From a virus, in the IMG/VR virus record IMGVR_UViG_3300035704_000022, positions 1-24,527 of that record: 24,527 bases of DNA. One strand, 5' to 3'. The translations under genes and the position numbers were made by a program. Within the stretch, counting starts at the first letter, position 1, and each line of letters begins with the position of its first letter. Below are positions 23,411 through 24,527 of the stretch, piece by piece. The notes beneath the pieces are model-generated. The model ran no database searches. It saw only the letters and a program-made list of their open reading frames with translations, and was not told where the DNA came from.

Positions 23411-24088
23411 ATGACGTCGTTGGGCTCTTCTTCTGTGTTCGCTGGCTTCCGCTTCCCGCGGGAGGTGATCTCCCTGGCCGTCCGCTGGTACCTGCGCTAC
23501 GGCCTGTCCTACCGCGACGTCGAGGAGCTGCTGGCCGAGCGGGGCATCACCGTTGACCACGTCACCGTGTACCGCTGGGTCCAGCGCTTCACTCCCGAGT
23601 TCATCGAGGCGGCACGGTTCTGCCGGCATGCTCCCGGTGACCGCTGGTTCGCCGATGAGACCTACGTCAAGGTCGCCGGGCGGTGGACATATCTGTACCG
23701 GGCGATTGACCAGCACGGCCAGGTCGTCGACGTGCTGCTGTCGGCGCGGCGTGACCTGGCTGCGGCCCGGCGGTTCTTCACCGGCGCGCTGCGCGCAGGC
23801 ACGATCCCAGCCGAGGTCACGACTGACCGGGCCGTGGCCTATCCGAGGGTTCTCGACGAGCTGATCCCCTCAGCACTGCATAGCGTCGAGCGCTACGCGA
23901 ACAACCCGGTCGGAGCCGACCATGGCCGCCTGAAAGCGCGGCTGCGACCGATGCGCGGACTGAAACGCCACCGGTCCGCGCGGATCATCTCCACTGGGCA
24001 CGCGTTCGTCCAGAACCTCCGCCGCGGCCACTATGAACTCGCCACCGACGTCCCGGCCCGTCACCGGATCCGCGCAGCCTTCGACTAG
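23411..24088 (+). CDS. IS6-family transposase, catalytic Glu apparently lost
   Basis: From ATG 23411 the 225-aa product shows the IS6 pattern. An N-terminal helix-turn-helix-like part (VRWYLRYGLSYRDVEELLAE, RGITVDHVTVYRWVQRF) is followed by a DDE domain with Asp82 in DRWFADETYVKVAGRW, Asp139 in VTTDRAVAYPRVLDE, and the C-terminal HGRLKARLRPMRGLKRHRSA. In relatives the third catalytic residue is the Glu of a NN-x-(V/I)-E-ADH motif. Here the motif reads NNPVGADHG, with codon GGA at 23912-23914, so Glu168 is replaced by Gly. The protein is full length otherwise. It is probably unable to catalyse transposition. That relatives have Glu here is from memory of the family. Confidence 0.88.
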   Translation: MTSLGSSSVFAGFRFPREVISLAVRWYLRYGLSYRDVEELLAERGITVDHVTVYRWVQRFTPEFIEAARFCRHAPGDRWFADETYVKVAGRWTYLYRAIDQHGQVVDVLLSARRDLAAARRFFTGALRAGTIPAEVTTDRAVAYPRVLDELIPSALHSVERYANNPVGADHGRLKARLRPMRGLKRHRSARIISTGHAFVQNLRRGHYELATDVPARHRIRAAFD

Positions 24089-24145
24089 CTCGCGATGACC
24101 ATCTGACAGCCGGTCATCTCCGTCATCGCGCTCTGTCATGCGGAG

Positions 24146-24168
24146 CGATCGACCAATGCAACACTGCC
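24146..24168 (-). repeat. IS6 right terminal inverted repeat
   Basis: Read on the minus strand this is ggcagtgttgcattgg followed by tcgatcg, pairing with the left end at 23366-23388 with four mismatches. It marks the right boundary of the element. Confidence 0.85.
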
Positions 24169-24225
24169 GCTGCGGGCGAGGAGCACGAGCCAGGCCAGAA
24201 TTCGGCAGAACATCAGGTAGATCAC
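24169..24225 (-). pseudogene. 5' remnant of an IS3/IS481-like transposase cut by the IS6 element
   Basis: On the minus strand, starting at GTG 24223-24225, the sequence reads VIYLMFCRILAWLVLLARS and then runs straight into the IS6 right inverted repeat. Actinobacterial integrase-core transposases commonly begin with this pattern (IYLMF-x-R-x-x-x-W-x-x-LLARS) and continue SAxKDxE. The continuation is missing, and it is not found on the other side of the IS6 element either. The rest was therefore lost or moved. The assignment rests on 19 codons, so it is tentative. Confidence 0.5.
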
Positions 24226-24358
24226 GCGTGGAGACACATCTTGTGGGTGCCGACAATCGTGTCATAGGCGCTGACCTGGTGTCTTGCGCTGGAGGATGGG
24301 CGGTCAGGTTTGGCATCTGGCTGCGCGAAGACCTCATGATCGGGCACTGTCAGTGGTC
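24226..24358. other. Short intergenic region between two divergent transposase starts
   Basis: No gene is evident in these 133 bases, which lie between the minus-strand transposase remnant and the plus-strand partial transposase. They may include the end sequences of one or both insertion elements. I could not identify clear inverted repeats. Confidence 0.35.
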
Positions 24359-24527
24359 ATGCTGCTACGAATGGTCTATCTAGCGTTGATTCGGGTGTTT
24401 GGCTGGCTCGCCTTGCTCTTCCGGTCCGACCGGGCCAAGGATGCGGAGATCTTGATCTTGCGCCATCAGGTCGCCGTGCTCCAGCGCCAGGTCAAGGGTC
24501 CTCGGCTGTCCCGGGCTGACCGGGCGG
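24359..24527 (+). CDS. Transposase with integrase core (IS3/IS481-like), N-terminus only
   Basis: An open frame from ATG 24359 runs off the window: MLLRMVYLALIRVFGWLALL, then FRSDRAKDAEILILRHQVAV and LQRQVKGPRLSRADRA. The segment KDAEILxLRHQVAVLxRQ is the hallmark N-terminus of a large group of actinobacterial rve-type transposases. The catalytic DDE domain would lie beyond the window. ATG 24371 is an alternative start. It is related in pattern to the minus-strand remnant at 24169-24225 but points the other way. Confidence 0.75.
   Translation, partial: MLLRMVYLALIRVFGWLALLFRSDRAKDAEILILRHQVAVLQRQVKGPRLSRADRA

Larger units (their letters stand above)
23366..24168 (+). mobile_element. IS6-family insertion sequence, 803 bp
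   Basis: The element is bounded by GGCTCTGTTGCGTTGG-type sequence at 23366 and its inverted counterpart ending at 24168. It encloses one IS6-like transposase gene. The length (803 bp) and GGC-xxTGTTGC ends are standard for the IS6 family. The 8 bases on each side (CGTCCACG and GCTGCGGG) do not match, so there is no target duplication. This is consistent with insertion by cointegrate formation or later rearrangement, meaning the DNA on the two sides may not have been contiguous originally. Confidence 0.85.

Overview
The window is high-GC DNA with GTG/TTG starts, purine-rich ribosome binding sites and tightly overlapping genes, as expected of a soil actinomycete (Streptomyces/Frankia/Pseudonocardia type; genus not decidable from sequence alone). 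Almost all of it (about 1.0-23.2 kb, all on the + strand) is one long run of genes for a headless contractile phage-tail-like particle, that is, an extracellular contractile injection system (eCIS) or related tailocin. No capsid, portal, terminase or lysis gene is present.

Layout. 1-444 (-) is a tyrosine-recombinase (integrase) gene broken by two single-base deletions and cut by the window edge. 445-1027 has no convincing gene but carries two near-identical 20-bp dyad-containing segments. The eCIS run follows: a putative cap/tail-completion protein with a beta-sandwich-like front half (1028), a small protein with a histone-H1-like basic tail (2061), sheath (2501), inner tube (4294), a CPGC zinc-motif chaperone/baseplate protein (4754), a DUF6760-like 56-aa protein (5542), three consecutive ~600-residue hydrophobic proteins in the tape-measure slot (5716, 7479, 9451), a tube-initiator/Afp7-like protein (11325), a separate LysM protein (12034), a gpD-like hub (12357), a gp5/gpV-like spike (13472), a 36-residue Pro/Leu repeat protein (14302), a small helical protein (14680), gp25 wedge (14883), a gpJ/gp6-like wedge (15278), a gpI-like tail protein (17001), a fibre-like protein with an Ig-like domain (18299), and a 1052-aa fibre-like protein ending in 11 PASTA repeats (20020). 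Hairpins at 23196 and 23298 probably end the transcript.

Right end. An 803-bp IS6-family element (23366-24168) carries terminal inverted repeats and a transposase whose catalytic Glu appears to be Gly. It abuts a 19-codon 5' remnant of an IS3/IS481-like transposase on the - strand. A second transposase of the same broad type starts at 24359 and runs off the window.

How it fits together: sheath plus tube form the contractile shaft, the 1028 protein probably closes the top, the 11325-17001 group builds the hub, spike and wedges, and the last two genes look like the target-contact apparatus. The PASTA array is the most striking element, because PASTA domains are known from peptidoglycan-sensing kinases and penicillin-binding proteins. 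It suggests an injector that docks on Gram-positive cell wall (of prey, or of the producer as an anchor). No AAA+ ATPase, PAAR tip or recognisable toxin is visible in the window. They may lie outside it, have been lost at the IS junction, or not be used.
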